A stretch of DNA of 64,000 nucleotides from Nitrospirota bacterium. Its GTDB lineage: Bacteria; Nitrospirota; Nitrospiria; Nitrospirales; Nitrospiraceae. Position numbers and translations under genes: made by a program. The notes under the pieces are model-generated. The model was not told the DNA's origin. It made no database searches and saw nothing but the letters and a program-made list of their open reading frames with translations. The DNA lies in assembly GCA_030684575.1 (NCBI GenBank), contig JAUXVD010000014.1, forward strand, positions 186,001 through 250,000. Direction: 5' to 3'. Positions 17,988-27,556 of the stretch are shown here, piece after piece (positions within the stretch are counted from its first letter, which is position 1; every line of letters begins with the position of its first letter).

Positions 17988-18566
17988 ATGAAACAGATGA
18001 AATTTGCGCAGTTGGCGGTGGTGTTGGGCGCGGGGCTCTTTATGGCGGCGTGCGGTGGTGGAGAGAGTGAAGGGCCGGTCGTTCCGCCGCCTCCAGCGCC
18101 TGCCGAGTATGCAGACAAGCATATGCCTGCCGGTTGGTGGACTGATGCCGCCAAACTGGAAGAGGGCCGGAAGCTTTTCATCGGCGACACGAATCCCGAT
18201 GTGAATTGCGCGAGCTGCCATGGCAAGGACGGCAAGCCGGTCAAGGCTGGTGCGCGTGACTTTCGTAAGGGCGATCGGATGAGCCTCTATTCGGATTCCG
18301 TGTGGTTCTGGAGAATTTCAGAAGGGGTGCCCAATACGAAGATGAAGGCCTGGAAGAGCAAGCTGTCAGACGAAGATCGCTGGAAGCTCGTCTTGTATGA
18401 ACGGAACTTCGGGTTGGCTGGCAAGGGCTGGGATAACGAGAAGAAGTCTTGGGTCGATGCGGCAGGCATGTCGGCTGCTCCTGCAGCTCCGGCCGCGGCT
18501 CCCGCGGCGGCACCAGCTGCAGCTCCGGTAGCAGCTCCCGCTGCTCCGGCACCGGCAGGTAAGTAG
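17988..18566 (+). CDS. lipoprotein c-type cytochrome (mono-haem)
   Basis: Periplasmic electron carrier of 192 residues anchored by a lipid: the signal peptide ends in FMAAC with the modified Cys near residue 22. The haem site C74-A-S-C-H78 lies in a class I cytochrome c domain (ARDFRKGDRM, WRISEGVPNTKMKAW as distal region). After about residue 160 the protein becomes an Ala/Pro repeat tail of about 30 residues, probably a flexible linker. An AAGGAG site precedes the start. It is the first gene of the respiratory cluster. The domain resembles the cytochromes at 26709 and 28420. Confidence 0.88.
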   Translation: MKQMKFAQLAVVLGAGLFMAACGGGESEGPVVPPPPAPAEYADKHMPAGWWTDAAKLEEGRKLFIGDTNPDVNCASCHGKDGKPVKAGARDFRKGDRMSLYSDSVWFWRISEGVPNTKMKAWKSKLSDEDRWKLVLYERNFGLAGKGWDNEKKSWVDAAGMSAAPAAPAAAPAAAPAAAPVAAPAAPAPAGK

Positions 18567-18604
18567 GCTGATATCAATCTAGTGAGGAGGGGCGGCGAAA
18601 CATC

Positions 18605-20308
18605 ATGAAAACGTGGCAGCGCAGTCTCATGGCGGCATTCGCGCTTCTGGCGTTGTTCGGAGGCGTGGCGTATGCCCAAGCTCCTGGCGCGCCTCCCGTG
18701 GAGTTCCCTTATACGGGGAATCGGACCGCGGTATGGATCGTCGCCCAGCTTCACATCCTGTTTGCGGGATTCATTCTCGGTGCCCCGATCTTTGTCGTGA
18801 TCTCGGAATGGTTGGGGTACCGGAAGCAGGATCCCCGGTACGATCGTTTGGCAAAAGAGGTGACGAAGGTCACAGTCATTCTCTACAGCATGACCGCCCT
18901 CACGGGGGGGCTCTTTATATTCGTGCTACTCGCGACCTATCCGCAGTTTACGACGTGGCTCATCAACCACTTCTATCTGCTGTTCGCGGTGATCTATCCC
19001 TTGCTCTTCATCAGCGAGACCATCTTGCTGTACATGTATTTCTACACCTGGGATTCCTGGAAGGGTGAGAAGAAGGCCCGGCATATCGCCCTCGGGGTGC
19101 TTCTGAATCTGATCGGCACGATCACGCTCTTCGTCATCGACGGCCCGACTTCGTTTATGAATACGCCGGTGAAGGCCGAGGGGATTTCGCCGCAAGAGTT
19201 TCTCGCGACCGCGAGTTTGTGGGACAAAATCTTCAACTATAGCTGGATGCCGCTCAATCTCCATCGCCTCGTCGGGAATGTGACGTTCGGCGGGTTCGTC
19301 GCCGGGCTGATTGCCGCCTACATGTTCATGGGGGCGAAGAAGGACGAAGAGCGAGCCTACTACGATTGGATGGGGTTTGTCGGCAACCTGATCGGTGTGG
19401 GCGCGTTGTTGTTCCTGCCGTTCATGGGCTATCTGTTGGCCTACGAGCTCTGCGATTACGATGCGTCGATCTGTCCATATATGATGGCCGACCAGCTCTC
19501 GATGTTTTTCGAAATGCAGGGCGCGATGATCGGCCTCATCTTCCTGGCCAGTAATTACTATATTTGGCTCAGCATGAAGCGGATCGAGGGGGTCGAAAAG
19601 GTTCGGATGACGATCCTGGCTCCTGTCGTGATGGTCTTGCTGCCTATCGTGATGACCAAGGTGATGACGGATTATCCGGTTCCTGACCCGACCTCGCTGG
19701 CGTTCCTGCTGCCGATGTTGTTGGCCCCGTTCACCGTAGGCCGGTTCATCCCGCTGACGGTATCTGCACGGACCGTGATCAAGGTCGGATTCTTGATGGT
19801 CGTCGTCGGCGATGCCATCTGGCTGACGCCCCATGGCTTTGTGCCGACAGGGGCCAAGCTGGTGGCGGAGTTGGAGTTGCCGTCAGATTGGAACTTCCTG
19901 GCGTTGATGCCTGCGAAGAATTCTGCCGCATTTACGCTGGTCTTCGTGACGGTCGTCAATTACGTCATTTATAACCGGGCCATCAGTCAGGGCACGATCG
20001 TCTGGGGCAAGATCGATTTCGCCTCCCAGTTCGTGCTGATATTCCTGGCCTTCAGCGCAATTTGGACGATGGGTCTGATGGGTGCGGTCCGCTCGTTGTT
20101 GCGGAAGTACTACCACACCTACAATCTGTTGCCGGACTTCACCGCGGAATCCTTCACGCCGACATTGTCCTATTCCGCCTGGTGGATCACCGGGATTACA
20201 GTCGTCTTTTACGCCGTCGTCAGTTTCGCGATTATCGTAACCCTTCGGCCTTCCGATTCGAAGGGGCATGCACCTGAGAGCAGTCCAGTCCCTGCCGGGA
20301 GTAAGTAG
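18605..20308 (+). CDS. cytochrome bd oxidase subunit I-like membrane protein (first copy)
   Basis: Polytopic membrane protein of 567 residues with a signal-like first segment and about 13-14 hydrophobic helices. It resembles CydA in helix I (VAQLHILFAGFILGAPIF, His50, in the place of the haem-ligand His of CydA) and in NLHRLVGNVTFGGFVAG, which matches the second ligand region. The canonical GRQPW motif and the long Q-loop are not seen, so it is unlikely to be an ordinary bd quinol oxidase. A second, related copy lies at 24265. Similar bd-like proteins have been proposed as oxidase or electron-transfer subunits in Nitrospira. The substrate and haem content here are inference. Confidence 0.75.
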   Translation: MKTWQRSLMAAFALLALFGGVAYAQAPGAPPVEFPYTGNRTAVWIVAQLHILFAGFILGAPIFVVISEWLGYRKQDPRYDRLAKEVTKVTVILYSMTALTGGLFIFVLLATYPQFTTWLINHFYLLFAVIYPLLFISETILLYMYFYTWDSWKGEKKARHIALGVLLNLIGTITLFVIDGPTSFMNTPVKAEGISPQEFLATASLWDKIFNYSWMPLNLHRLVGNVTFGGFVAGLIAAYMFMGAKKDEERAYYDWMGFVGNLIGVGALLFLPFMGYLLAYELCDYDASICPYMMADQLSMFFEMQGAMIGLIFLASNYYIWLSMKRIEGVEKVRMTILAPVVMVLLPIVMTKVMTDYPVPDPTSLAFLLPMLLAPFTVGRFIPLTVSARTVIKVGFLMVVVGDAIWLTPHGFVPTGAKLVAELELPSDWNFLALMPAKNSAAFTLVFVTVVNYVIYNRAISQGTIVWGKIDFASQFVLIFLAFSAIWTMGLMGAVRSLLRKYYHTYNLLPDFTAESFTPTLSYSAWWITGITVVFYAVVSFAIIVTLRPSDSKGHAPESSPVPAGSK

Positions 20309-20347
20309 CCAGGGTGCGGAACGCTTACTGAAGGAAAGAGGATCTGT

Positions 20348-21154
20348 ATGGGGAATGTGATTAAGAAGCTGATGATCGGTTTGGTGGTGGGTGGCGTACT
20401 GGTCGGTGCGACTCGAATGTTCGAGTTTCCCGTCATCTTCCAGATGATGTTCTTCGCCTACGCGATGCTGGGGGCAGTCGTATTCATGATCCTGGATGCG
20501 CCGGCACTCACCCCGATGAGCGGACTGAAGTCCGTCATCGTATTGGTGGTGTTCTATGTCGTGCTCTGCACGGTGTATATCTCCGGCGCCTCGATGTGGC
20601 CGCAGTACGATCCGGAAGATGAGAAGGGCAAGATCGCCAAGATCTTGGGGCCTAAGTATGCGGCGACTCAACAGGGGAAAGCCGAAGAGTTGATCGCGCG
20701 GGCGAAGGCGCTCGATGAGCAAGTAAAAGCTTTAACCGTGCGTCTCAAGGCAGTAGGCGGAGACCAGGCGGCAACGGGCCAGTCGGCAGGGGCTTCAGGA
20801 TCAGTCCCGACAGCATCCGGTGCGGCAACCGGAGATTTCATGAAGCTGGGTGAGGAGCAGTGGCAATTACAAGAATGTTATAACTGCCACAAGCTGAATG
20901 GCGAAGGCGGTAAGAAGCGCGGTCCTGAACTGGATAACATCGCCACCTATCTCTCGGTCGACGAGATCAAGCAGAAGATCCTCGATCCCAAGAGCTTCAT
21001 GGCCGAAGGATTCGAGAAGGAGTACGAGAAGGGTAAGATGCCGGACAAGTACAAGGATCTGATGGAGGAGAAGGACGTCGTAGCGCTCGCCGCCTGGCTC
21101 GGTACATTCAAGAATACAGCAGTGAATACGCCAAAGCCGATTAAGAAGAAGTAG
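20348..21154 (+). CDS. membrane-anchored c-type cytochrome with coiled-coil linker
   Basis: A 268-residue protein. Three hydrophobic segments in the first 85 residues are followed by a Lys/Glu/Gln helix (AEELIARAKALDEQVKALTV) and a Ser/Gly/Ala linker. A C-terminal cytochrome c domain follows, with C177-Y-N-C-H181 in LQECYNCHKLNGEGGKKRGPEL. The candidate distal Met is in GKMPDKYKDL. It is encoded directly before the Rieske and cytochrome b genes (1-base gap to the former), the position of a cytochrome c1 analogue in bc-type complexes. Confidence 0.85.
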   Translation: MGNVIKKLMIGLVVGGVLVGATRMFEFPVIFQMMFFAYAMLGAVVFMILDAPALTPMSGLKSVIVLVVFYVVLCTVYISGASMWPQYDPEDEKGKIAKILGPKYAATQQGKAEELIARAKALDEQVKALTVRLKAVGGDQAATGQSAGASGSVPTASGAATGDFMKLGEEQWQLQECYNCHKLNGEGGKKRGPELDNIATYLSVDEIKQKILDPKSFMAEGFEKEYEKGKMPDKYKDLMEEKDVVALAAWLGTFKNTAVNTPKPIKKK

Positions 21155-21155
21155 C

Positions 21156-22088
21156 ATGCAGCCTAAACTGAAATCCAAAGTCCGCTGTGCGGATCAAGAA
21201 GTCGGTGAAGTGACGAAGATCATCATGGATCCGCTGACCCGTGAGATCAGCCATCTCGTGGTGTCGTTGAACGGTGCAGGTGAGCGGCAAGTCGCGATGG
21301 GCCTGGTGCAGACCGTTACGGACGGGGTGGTGCAGCTACGGTCGTCTGCGTCTGACGTGAGTGCGTTGCCGCCGTTCAAGCGTGATGAGTACGTCACATT
21401 GCATGAGGTGGAGATCCCGCACATTGAAGACCATCTTCACGTGTCGCCGGGCGAAGTTCTGGTGCCGTTTCCTGATTTGGAGAAGAGCGTCAAGCGACGG
21501 ACCTTCTTCGCAAATCTGACCCACGTGGTCGGATTGTTTATTGGATTGCCGCTGGCTTTCCCCGTCTTGAAGTATTTGATGAAGCCGATGTATGCCCCGT
21601 TCGACAACGGATGGCTCAAGATCGGTAACATCGGGAAGATCAAGGCGGACGATGCGGGGACGCAGTTCAAGTTCAAGCGCAAGGTCAAAGAGGCCTATCT
21701 GCCTGAAGCCGAGATCGAGAAAAATGTGTGGATCTTGAAGGCGACGCCCGCAGTCCTCGAAAAGATATACCAGGGAAAAGATATGGACTTCCGGGATGGC
21801 GCCGGGAAAACGATCTGGACCAATAAGAAGGACGTGCCCTACGTCGCCTTTTCTGGTAAGTGTCCTCATCTTGGGTGTGGATTTAAATGGCGTCAGCATA
21901 AAGTGCTGGGACAGGTGTTCTTGTGTCCCTGCCATTTGAGCATCTACGATGCGGCCGGTACGGTGTTGGATGGCCCTGCCCCGCGTCCCCTCGATCCGTT
22001 GCCCATTCAGGTGTCCGCGAGCGGTGAGGTGCAAATTATCGATATGGAATTCAAAGCCGGGACGAAGTCCCAAACGCGGATTGTCTAG
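21156..22088 (+). CDS. qcrA: Rieske iron-sulfur protein with an extra N-terminal PRC-barrel-like domain
   Basis: Rieske [2Fe-2S] subunit of a cytochrome bc/b6f-type complex, 310 residues. Box 1 is C236-P-H-L-G-C241 and box 2 is C257-P-C-H260, both complete. One membrane helix lies at about 115-132 (FANLTHVVGLFIGLPLAFPV). Unusually, about 90 residues precede the helix. They start KSKVRCADQEVGEVTKIIMD, followed by REISHLVVSLNG, a pattern like PRC-barrel domains. Ordinary Rieske proteins have only a short N-terminus. It touches the cytochrome b gene (stop at 22088, ATG at 22089), so the two are coupled. Confidence 0.9.
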   Translation: MQPKLKSKVRCADQEVGEVTKIIMDPLTREISHLVVSLNGAGERQVAMGLVQTVTDGVVQLRSSASDVSALPPFKRDEYVTLHEVEIPHIEDHLHVSPGEVLVPFPDLEKSVKRRTFFANLTHVVGLFIGLPLAFPVLKYLMKPMYAPFDNGWLKIGNIGKIKADDAGTQFKFKRKVKEAYLPEAEIEKNVWILKATPAVLEKIYQGKDMDFRDGAGKTIWTNKKDVPYVAFSGKCPHLGCGFKWRQHKVLGQVFLCPCHLSIYDAAGTVLDGPAPRPLDPLPIQVSASGEVQIIDMEFKAGTKSQTRIV

Positions 22089-23201
22089 ATGAGCCACACC
22101 CCTTTTCCTAGCGCGCCAACCACGATCCTTGAAAAAGTCATCGACTTTGTCGATGAACGAGTCGGCCTGAAGCTGCTTGCCGCCAAGATGCTCAATGAGC
22201 CGGTCCCTGGCGGTTCTCGCTGGGCTTATGTCTTCGGATCGGTATTGTTATTTATCTTCATCATGCAAGCGGTCACGGGCGTGCTGTTGATGTTCTACTA
22301 CGTGCCCACCGCCGACCATGCCTACGCCAGCACTCAATACATCCTGCATGATGTCGACTACGGCTGGTTCCTGTTGAGCTACCATTTCTGGGGCTCCACG
22401 GCCATGGTGGTCTGCGTCTTTGCGCATATCTCTCAAGTCTTTCTCTGGGGCGCCTATAAGAAGCCACGTGAACTGGTTTGGTTAGTCGGGCTCGCGCTCT
22501 TCGGTATCGTCATGGGATTCGGTTTCACGGGTTATTTGCTGCCGTGGGATCAGCGAGCCTACTGGGCCACGACGGTCGGTGTAGAAATTCTGGATAAGAC
22601 GCCGCTGCTCGGCGACTTCATGGCTCGATTCCTCAAGGGGGGCGCGACTCCCGGCCAAATGACGCTGAGCCGGTTCTTCGTCATCCACGTGATGGTGCTC
22701 CCCGCAGCCCTGATGGGACTGGCCGGGTTGCATTTGTTCCTCTTTAGGTCGGCCGGACCGGCTGGTCCATTCCGGGGCACTCCGGAAGAACTGAAGGCGA
22801 AGACCGACTACTTTTTTCCGCGACAAATTTGGAAAGATATCGTCGGCATGGCGGCGGTCTTTGCCTGTATCTGCGCCTTGGCCTTCTGGGAGCCAGTGGT
22901 CTTGTTGGAAGAGGCGACGCCTGATCCTGGCGATTATCATCCGGAGCCGGAATGGTACTTCCTGTTCCTGTTCCAGTTGCTGCGACTCAAGATGTTCTCC
23001 GGAGAGATTGGACAATTGTTTGGCGCGATGGTATTGCCCGGCGCGTTTATGGCGCTGCTGGCCGCCTTGCCATTCTTCGACCGTGATCCTGAACGGAATA
23101 TTTTCAAGCGCCCCATCGCCCTGATCGGATGGGTGGTGGTCATGGCTGCGATCTTGATCTTCACGATCTCTGCCATTATCAACCGAGAGTTTTTGGACTA
23201 G
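22089..23201 (+). CDS. qcrB: cytochrome b, fused b6/subunit IV type
   Basis: Quinol-oxidising cytochrome b of 370 residues with about eight helices, so both the b6-like and the subunit-IV-like parts are in one chain. The four haem ligands are His99 and His113 (14 apart) in helix B, and His200 and His215 (15 apart) in helix D. The Qo-site motif is PEPEWYFLF (residues 285-293). The 15-residue spacing in helix D resembles b6 rather than mitochondrial cytochrome b. It lies between the Rieske gene and a membrane protein gene. Confidence 0.93.
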   Translation: MSHTPFPSAPTTILEKVIDFVDERVGLKLLAAKMLNEPVPGGSRWAYVFGSVLLFIFIMQAVTGVLLMFYYVPTADHAYASTQYILHDVDYGWFLLSYHFWGSTAMVVCVFAHISQVFLWGAYKKPRELVWLVGLALFGIVMGFGFTGYLLPWDQRAYWATTVGVEILDKTPLLGDFMARFLKGGATPGQMTLSRFFVIHVMVLPAALMGLAGLHLFLFRSAGPAGPFRGTPEELKAKTDYFFPRQIWKDIVGMAAVFACICALAFWEPVVLLEEATPDPGDYHPEPEWYFLFLFQLLRLKMFSGEIGQLFGAMVLPGAFMALLAALPFFDRDPERNIFKRPIALIGWVVVMAAILIFTISAIINREFLD

Positions 23202-23231
23202 CGGCCTCTCGCAGAACGGACTCTGTTTGTT

Positions 23232-24239
23232 ATGAGCGACGAACGCGAATCAATGTCTCCTACGAAGCTCGGGCTCGGTATTCTTTGGCCTGCCTTTTGG
23301 ACCGGCTTGCCGATCAAGCTTGCCTTCGTCCTGCTCTTTCTCGCGCTGGGGATGGTGCATTTTGAAACGAGAATAGGCCTCGCATTCCTGATGCTGCTGG
23401 CGAGCCCGGTCACCGTCTTTGCGGTTCCGACGATTACGCTAGGATTGGAATCCCATTTTGGTGAAGGTGTCGGCATCGCGTTGCTGTTTTTGCTGTCGAT
23501 CCCGATCGATATCTGGGCGCTCGGAGTTGTGGGGCGGACATTTTTTCTCGAACGCCTGCGGCGTGAACCGCCAGAGGGATTGGGGCTGACGCTCTGGTGG
23601 AAATGCGCATTGGTCGGAGGCATCTTTCTGCCGATCCTCTGGGTGGCAATGAGTGCCACGACGGATGTCTCGATTGCGTTCGTCCATTCCATGTTTGAGA
23701 TGGAGGCGCTGAAGGGCGTTCCCGTTGCAGAGAAGATCAGCATAGAGCTGGTTCTGTGGGGCGGGGTGGCTACAGGGGTGCTTCTGTTGTTGCTGATCAC
23801 CGGCGTCTCGTTCGTGGGGCGGATGATCCGCAGCACGGTGGCGTCGGCTGAGCATGCGTCGGAAAACTATCAAGGGTTGATTACTCGCTGGGACCTGATG
23901 CGGGTGCCGGCCGATCAAGGATTGATGTTGACAGCCTTGACCGGTGGGGCCGTGATCTTGTCGCTCCTCTTTTGGTCTTCCCTCCCGGTGTTTACGCCGC
24001 ACCCGCACGACTGTTGTAAGAAGCCTGAAGTCAAAGCCGTCCCTGTAGTTAAACCGCTTGAGACGCTGAACAAAAATGAGAAGATGGTGGCGCAGCTGAC
24101 AGCACAGGTTGAGCTGCTGGAAAAACAGCAGGCGGAAGCCGAACTGGAAAAAGGCAAGAGTAAGGGCAAGGCAGGCAAAGATGCAGTGAAAGCGCCGGCG
24201 GCAACCGCACCGGCTCCGCCTGCCGCCAAGAAACCGTAA
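23232..24239 (+). CDS. uncharacterised membrane protein of the respiratory cluster
   Basis: A 335-residue protein not recognised as a known family. It has about five hydrophobic segments in the first 200 residues and a further helix near 240 ([22 protein letters not shown]). A Cys pair follows at HDCCKKPEV. The C-terminus is a predicted coiled coil ([19 protein letters not shown]) ending in a Lys/Ala/Pro tail. No haem or iron-sulfur motif is visible. Its place between cytochrome b and the second bd-like gene suggests a structural or assembly role in the same complex. Confidence 0.75.
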   Translation: MSDERESMSPTKLGLGILWPAFWTGLPIKLAFVLLFLALGMVHFETRIGLAFLMLLASPVTVFAVPTITLGLESHFGEGVGIALLFLLSIPIDIWALGVVGRTFFLERLRREPPEGLGLTLWWKCALVGGIFLPILWVAMSATTDVSIAFVHSMFEMEALKGVPVAEKISIELVLWGGVATGVLLLLLITGVSFVGRMIRSTVASAEHASENYQGLITRWDLMRVPADQGLMLTALTGGAVILSLLFWSSLPVFTPHPHDCCKKPEVKAVPVVKPLETLNKNEKMVAQLTAQVELLEKQQAEAELEKGKSKGKAGKDAVKAPAATAPAPPAAKKP

Positions 24240-24264
24240 CGTGGGAGATGATGAGGTGAGGGGC

Positions 24265-26043
24265 ATGCAACAACAGGGTGGATGGATTCAGAGACTTCTC
24301 CAGGCCGGTCGCGGTCATGGGGGGATGTTCTCAGCGCTGTTGTGGGCCGTGGGCCTGCTCAGCCTTCCCGCGCTGGCCTTTGGTGCAGATGTCGCACCGG
24401 CCGCCGCGACCGAGTATCGCGACATTCCCTATATCGGCAGCCGCAATCTCGTCTGGGTTGTCGCGCAGCTCCATTTGCTGCTCGCAGGGTTCGTTTTGGG
24501 TGTCCCGATCTTCGCCTGGCTCTGCGAAGTCGTGGCCTGGAAGACGGGCGAAAAGCGCTATGACAAACTTGCGAAAGAGTTCACCAAGCTCCTGACATCC
24601 GCCTATGCCACGACGGCGCTCTTCGGCGGAATTCTCTTGTTCCTGCTGATCTCGTTCTATCCCAAGTTGATGAACTATCTGACGGATATTTTCTTCCCGT
24701 CATTCATCGTCTATTGTCTCCTCTTTCTGGTTGAGACCATGACGCTGTATCTCTATTGGTATGGCTGGGATGCGATGCAGGATGGCCACAAGAAGACGTT
24801 CCATATTTTCCTGGGCTTCATGCTGAACTTCTTCGCGTTCTTCATCATGATTGTGCCGAACTCCTGGGCGACCTTCCAGGCCAGTCCGGTCGTGCTCGCG
24901 GAAGGCTCCGATATCGCCAGGGCCTGGGCTGCGACCTGGAATCCAACCTGGTGGCCGGTGAACATTCACCGGTTGATCGCGAACGTGGTCCTCGGAGGTT
25001 ACATCTGCGGCGCCTACGCCGGGATTCGTTATCTGTCTGCCAGAAACTCGGAAGAGCGTGATCACTATGATTGGATGGGCTACGTCGGAAACTTCATCGG
25101 GGTGTTCGGCCTCTTGCCGCTTCCCTTTGCCGGCTACTGGCTCATGCGCGAAATCTATCAGTACAACCAGCAGATGGGCATCACGTTGATGGGCGGCTTT
25201 CTCTCCTGGCTGTTCATCCTGCAAGCCATGCTCATCGGCGTACTGTTTCTCGGGTCGAACTATTATTTCTGGCTGGGAATCACCTATCGGATTCCAGGTT
25301 CGGAGTTGAAGTACCGGAAGTCCATGTTGTCGATGCTGATTATCCTGTTGCTCTGCCTCGGCGTCTGGATGACGCCCCACTCACTCGTGGCGAGTTTGGA
25401 AGAAGCGAGAAAGATGGGTGGAACTCACCATCCGCTGCTTGGCGTGTTCGGCGTCATGTCGGCGAAGATGACAGTCTCGAATCTCATGATTCTCGTCACA
25501 TTCATGAGCTTCATCATGTACTGGCGCGCAGGCAAGGAAGAGACCGCCGGATGGGCAAAGGCCGCAAAAGCGCTGATGAGTGCGTTGCTGGTCCTTGCCG
25601 GTATCGCGGTCGTCGTCTTGGGCGTCTGGGGCTACTTTGTGCCGGCCATCATTCGGATCAATTACTTTTCAACGTCACAGGTCATGATCGTGCTCTTCGT
25701 CATGTTGACGATCACGCCATTAACTGCGCTGCTGCTGAAGAGCGCGAAGACCACGACGGAAATGGTCTGGGGCAAGATGCCTCCGCGGGCCGGGTACGCA
25801 CTGGTCCTCAATGCAATCATGGTCATCCTCCTGATGACATTAATGGGATACGCTCGGTCGTCATCGCGCGTTCATTGGCATGTGTATGGAGTGCTTCGCG
25901 ATTCCTCACAATATGCATTTTCACCGGCGTTGGGTTATGCAGCCGGGATTATGGCCTTGAACACCTTCTTGTTCTGTATGATTGTCGCGTTCATCTTCTG
26001 GGTAGCCACGATGAGCGATAAGGCAAAGGCATCGCACAGTTAA
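24265..26043 (+). CDS. cytochrome bd oxidase subunit I-like membrane protein (second copy)
   Basis: Paralogue of the 18605 gene, 592 residues, with the same plan: signal-like segment, then IPYIGSRNLVWVVAQLHLLLAGFVLG (His70 in the helix I ligand position) and WPVNIHRLIANVVLGGY. It has about 14 membrane helices. As in its paralogue, no GRQPW and no long Q-loop are seen. The ATG at 24265 is chosen after GTGAGGGG; the frame also opens at GTG 24241. The shared motifs suggest duplication within one complex. It may bind haem b, but oxidase activity is not shown by the sequence. Confidence 0.75.
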   Translation: MQQQGGWIQRLLQAGRGHGGMFSALLWAVGLLSLPALAFGADVAPAAATEYRDIPYIGSRNLVWVVAQLHLLLAGFVLGVPIFAWLCEVVAWKTGEKRYDKLAKEFTKLLTSAYATTALFGGILLFLLISFYPKLMNYLTDIFFPSFIVYCLLFLVETMTLYLYWYGWDAMQDGHKKTFHIFLGFMLNFFAFFIMIVPNSWATFQASPVVLAEGSDIARAWAATWNPTWWPVNIHRLIANVVLGGYICGAYAGIRYLSARNSEERDHYDWMGYVGNFIGVFGLLPLPFAGYWLMREIYQYNQQMGITLMGGFLSWLFILQAMLIGVLFLGSNYYFWLGITYRIPGSELKYRKSMLSMLIILLLCLGVWMTPHSLVASLEEARKMGGTHHPLLGVFGVMSAKMTVSNLMILVTFMSFIMYWRAGKEETAGWAKAAKALMSALLVLAGIAVVVLGVWGYFVPAIIRINYFSTSQVMIVLFVMLTITPLTALLLKSAKTTTEMVWGKMPPRAGYALVLNAIMVILLMTLMGYARSSSRVHWHVYGVLRDSSQYAFSPALGYAAGIMALNTFLFCMIVAFIFWVATMSDKAKASHS

Positions 26044-26074
26044 GTAAGGCGATCGATTTCGCAAGAGGAGTCTT

Positions 26075-26698
26075 ATGAGCGAAGTTGTTAAATTGCAGTT
26101 GATCGGGCTGGCGGTCGTCGGAAGCGGGGCCCTAATCCTCCTCCTGGTCCGTGCCCAATTCGTGCGGGTCATCGGATTTGTTGCGATCGTGCTTGGGCTC
26201 TTTACGCTCACCGCGTTATCGGTGCCGCAGATGGCCTCGTTGCCGCCGGTTGAAGAGAAATTCGACATTGCCACGGTTAAGACGCCAACCGATATGGCGA
26301 CCATCGGGCAGAAGATTTTCTTCAGCAAGGGCCAATGCGCGCTCTGCCATACCATCGGCCCGAGCGAGTCCGCCCGATGCCCGGACCTCAAGGGAATCGG
26401 GGCCAAGTTGAGCCGTGAGTTTCTGTTTGAAAGTTTGACGCAGCCGCAGGCCTATATTTATCTCGACTATCGTCATGAAGGACAACCGAAGGAGTATCCG
26501 GCACGGATGCCCTATATCAACAAGAATCCGATCGGGCTGTCGAAGAATGAAATTCTCTCGGTCATCGCATTCCTGCAGCAGATGAGCGGAGAACCAATTT
26601 CTGTCACTGTTGCTGAACTCGAAGTGCCGGGACAGGCGCCTGCCGCTCCGGTGAAGGTCGCTCAATCCGGTCCAGTGGCCGTGGCGCAAGCGCACTGA
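26075..26698 (+). CDS. membrane-anchored c-type cytochrome
   Basis: A 207-residue protein with two N-terminal hydrophobic segments (LQLIGLAVVGSGALILLLV and VIGFVAIVLGLFTLTALSV) and then a cytochrome c domain with C88-A-L-C-H92. The candidate distal Met is in YPARMPYINKN. A short Ala/Pro/Val tail follows. The ribosome site is AGGAG upstream of ATG 26075. It continues the cluster 31 bases after the second bd-like gene. Confidence 0.87.
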   Translation: MSEVVKLQLIGLAVVGSGALILLLVRAQFVRVIGFVAIVLGLFTLTALSVPQMASLPPVEEKFDIATVKTPTDMATIGQKIFFSKGQCALCHTIGPSESARCPDLKGIGAKLSREFLFESLTQPQAYIYLDYRHEGQPKEYPARMPYINKNPIGLSKNEILSVIAFLQQMSGEPISVTVAELEVPGQAPAAPVKVAQSGPVAVAQAH

Positions 26699-26708
26699 GG
26701 AGGAACGT

Positions 26709-27428
26709 ATGGGGGGCTCGTTGCTCAAGCCGGTCATATTGATTGGGATCGTCTATGCGATCTTGAAGTTTGTGGTGCCCAATATCCCAGGATCGGCGCC
26801 GCTGCCGGCCAGCCTCATCTTTCTGTATCTGATGTTGACGACATCGGGCATTGTGATTTTCGCCACGTTGAGCGGAGAGTCGAAGGATGCGTTCTGGAAC
26901 CCGATTCAACGGTTCTTGACGGGAGAGAATATCGGCGGGCTGCAAGTATTGCGGTACGGCGTCCTGCTGCTGTTTCCCTTGATGGTCGGCTGGCAAACCT
27001 ATAGCAGCACCGCAACCAGCGACGCGCCGCCATCGGAAAATCGAACGATTCACCCGGCTCCGCCAGGGGAATACACCGGCTTGTCGAATCCCGTTCCCAA
27101 GACACCCGACACGATCCAGCAGGGGAAGGGCTTCTATGCCGCGTTCTGTTCTCCCTGCCATGGAGGCAATTTCGACGGGAAGGGGCCGGCAGCCAGAGGA
27201 TTCAATCCTCCCCCTGCCAACTTCTCCGATCCGACGACCATCGCCATGCTTCAAGAAAGTTATCTGTTCTGGCGTATCAAGAAGGGCGGCGTCGGCCTCC
27301 CGATCGAAGGTATGCCCTGGAAATCCGCGATGCCTCGCTGGGAAGTCGAGCTTCCTGACGAATGGATCTGGAAAATTATCATGGGCGAGTACGATGGCGC
27401 GCATCAAGCGCCGAGGACCTGGGAGTAG
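26709..27428 (+). CDS. membrane-anchored c-type cytochrome
   Basis: A 239-residue protein with three hydrophobic segments in the first 105 residues, then a mono-haem domain with C147-S-P-C-H151 (FCSPCHGGNFDGKG). The distal region is EGMPWKSAMPRWE. This domain is close in pattern to the 17988 and 28420 proteins (WRIKKGGVGLPIEGMPWKS against WRISEGVPNTKMKAWKS). It starts 10 bases after the previous stop. Confidence 0.87.
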   Translation: MGGSLLKPVILIGIVYAILKFVVPNIPGSAPLPASLIFLYLMLTTSGIVIFATLSGESKDAFWNPIQRFLTGENIGGLQVLRYGVLLLFPLMVGWQTYSSTATSDAPPSENRTIHPAPPGEYTGLSNPVPKTPDTIQQGKGFYAAFCSPCHGGNFDGKGPAARGFNPPPANFSDPTTIAMLQESYLFWRIKKGGVGLPIEGMPWKSAMPRWEVELPDEWIWKIIMGEYDGAHQAPRTWE

Positions 27429-27437
27429 ACGGGAGTA

Positions 27438-27518
27438 GGCGTGCCTGCCTTCTGTGCTCGCACACCGCGCACGTTGAGAAGGTGACCGGTGCATGCGCGC
27501 AGTGGAAGGCCCACCGCC
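27438..27518 (+). repeat. covarying hairpin element, copy A
   Basis: 5' arm TGCTCGCACACCGCGCAC, 3' arm GTGACCGGTGCATGCGCGCA. CACCG pairs with CGGTG where other copies have GAACG with CGTTC, a compensatory change. Weak outer stem GGCG/CGCC and GCCTTC/GAAGGC. It sits between the cytochrome and NxrC-like genes inside the cluster. Confidence 0.75.
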
Positions 27519-27556
27519 GCACCCTCTGAGACGTGAGTAGAGAGAGGACGGAACTT

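Noticed and set aside
17629-18244. Long minus-strand frame across the terminator and first cytochrome.
   Set aside because: It contradicts two well-supported plus-strand genes and a plus-strand terminator, and shows no domain.
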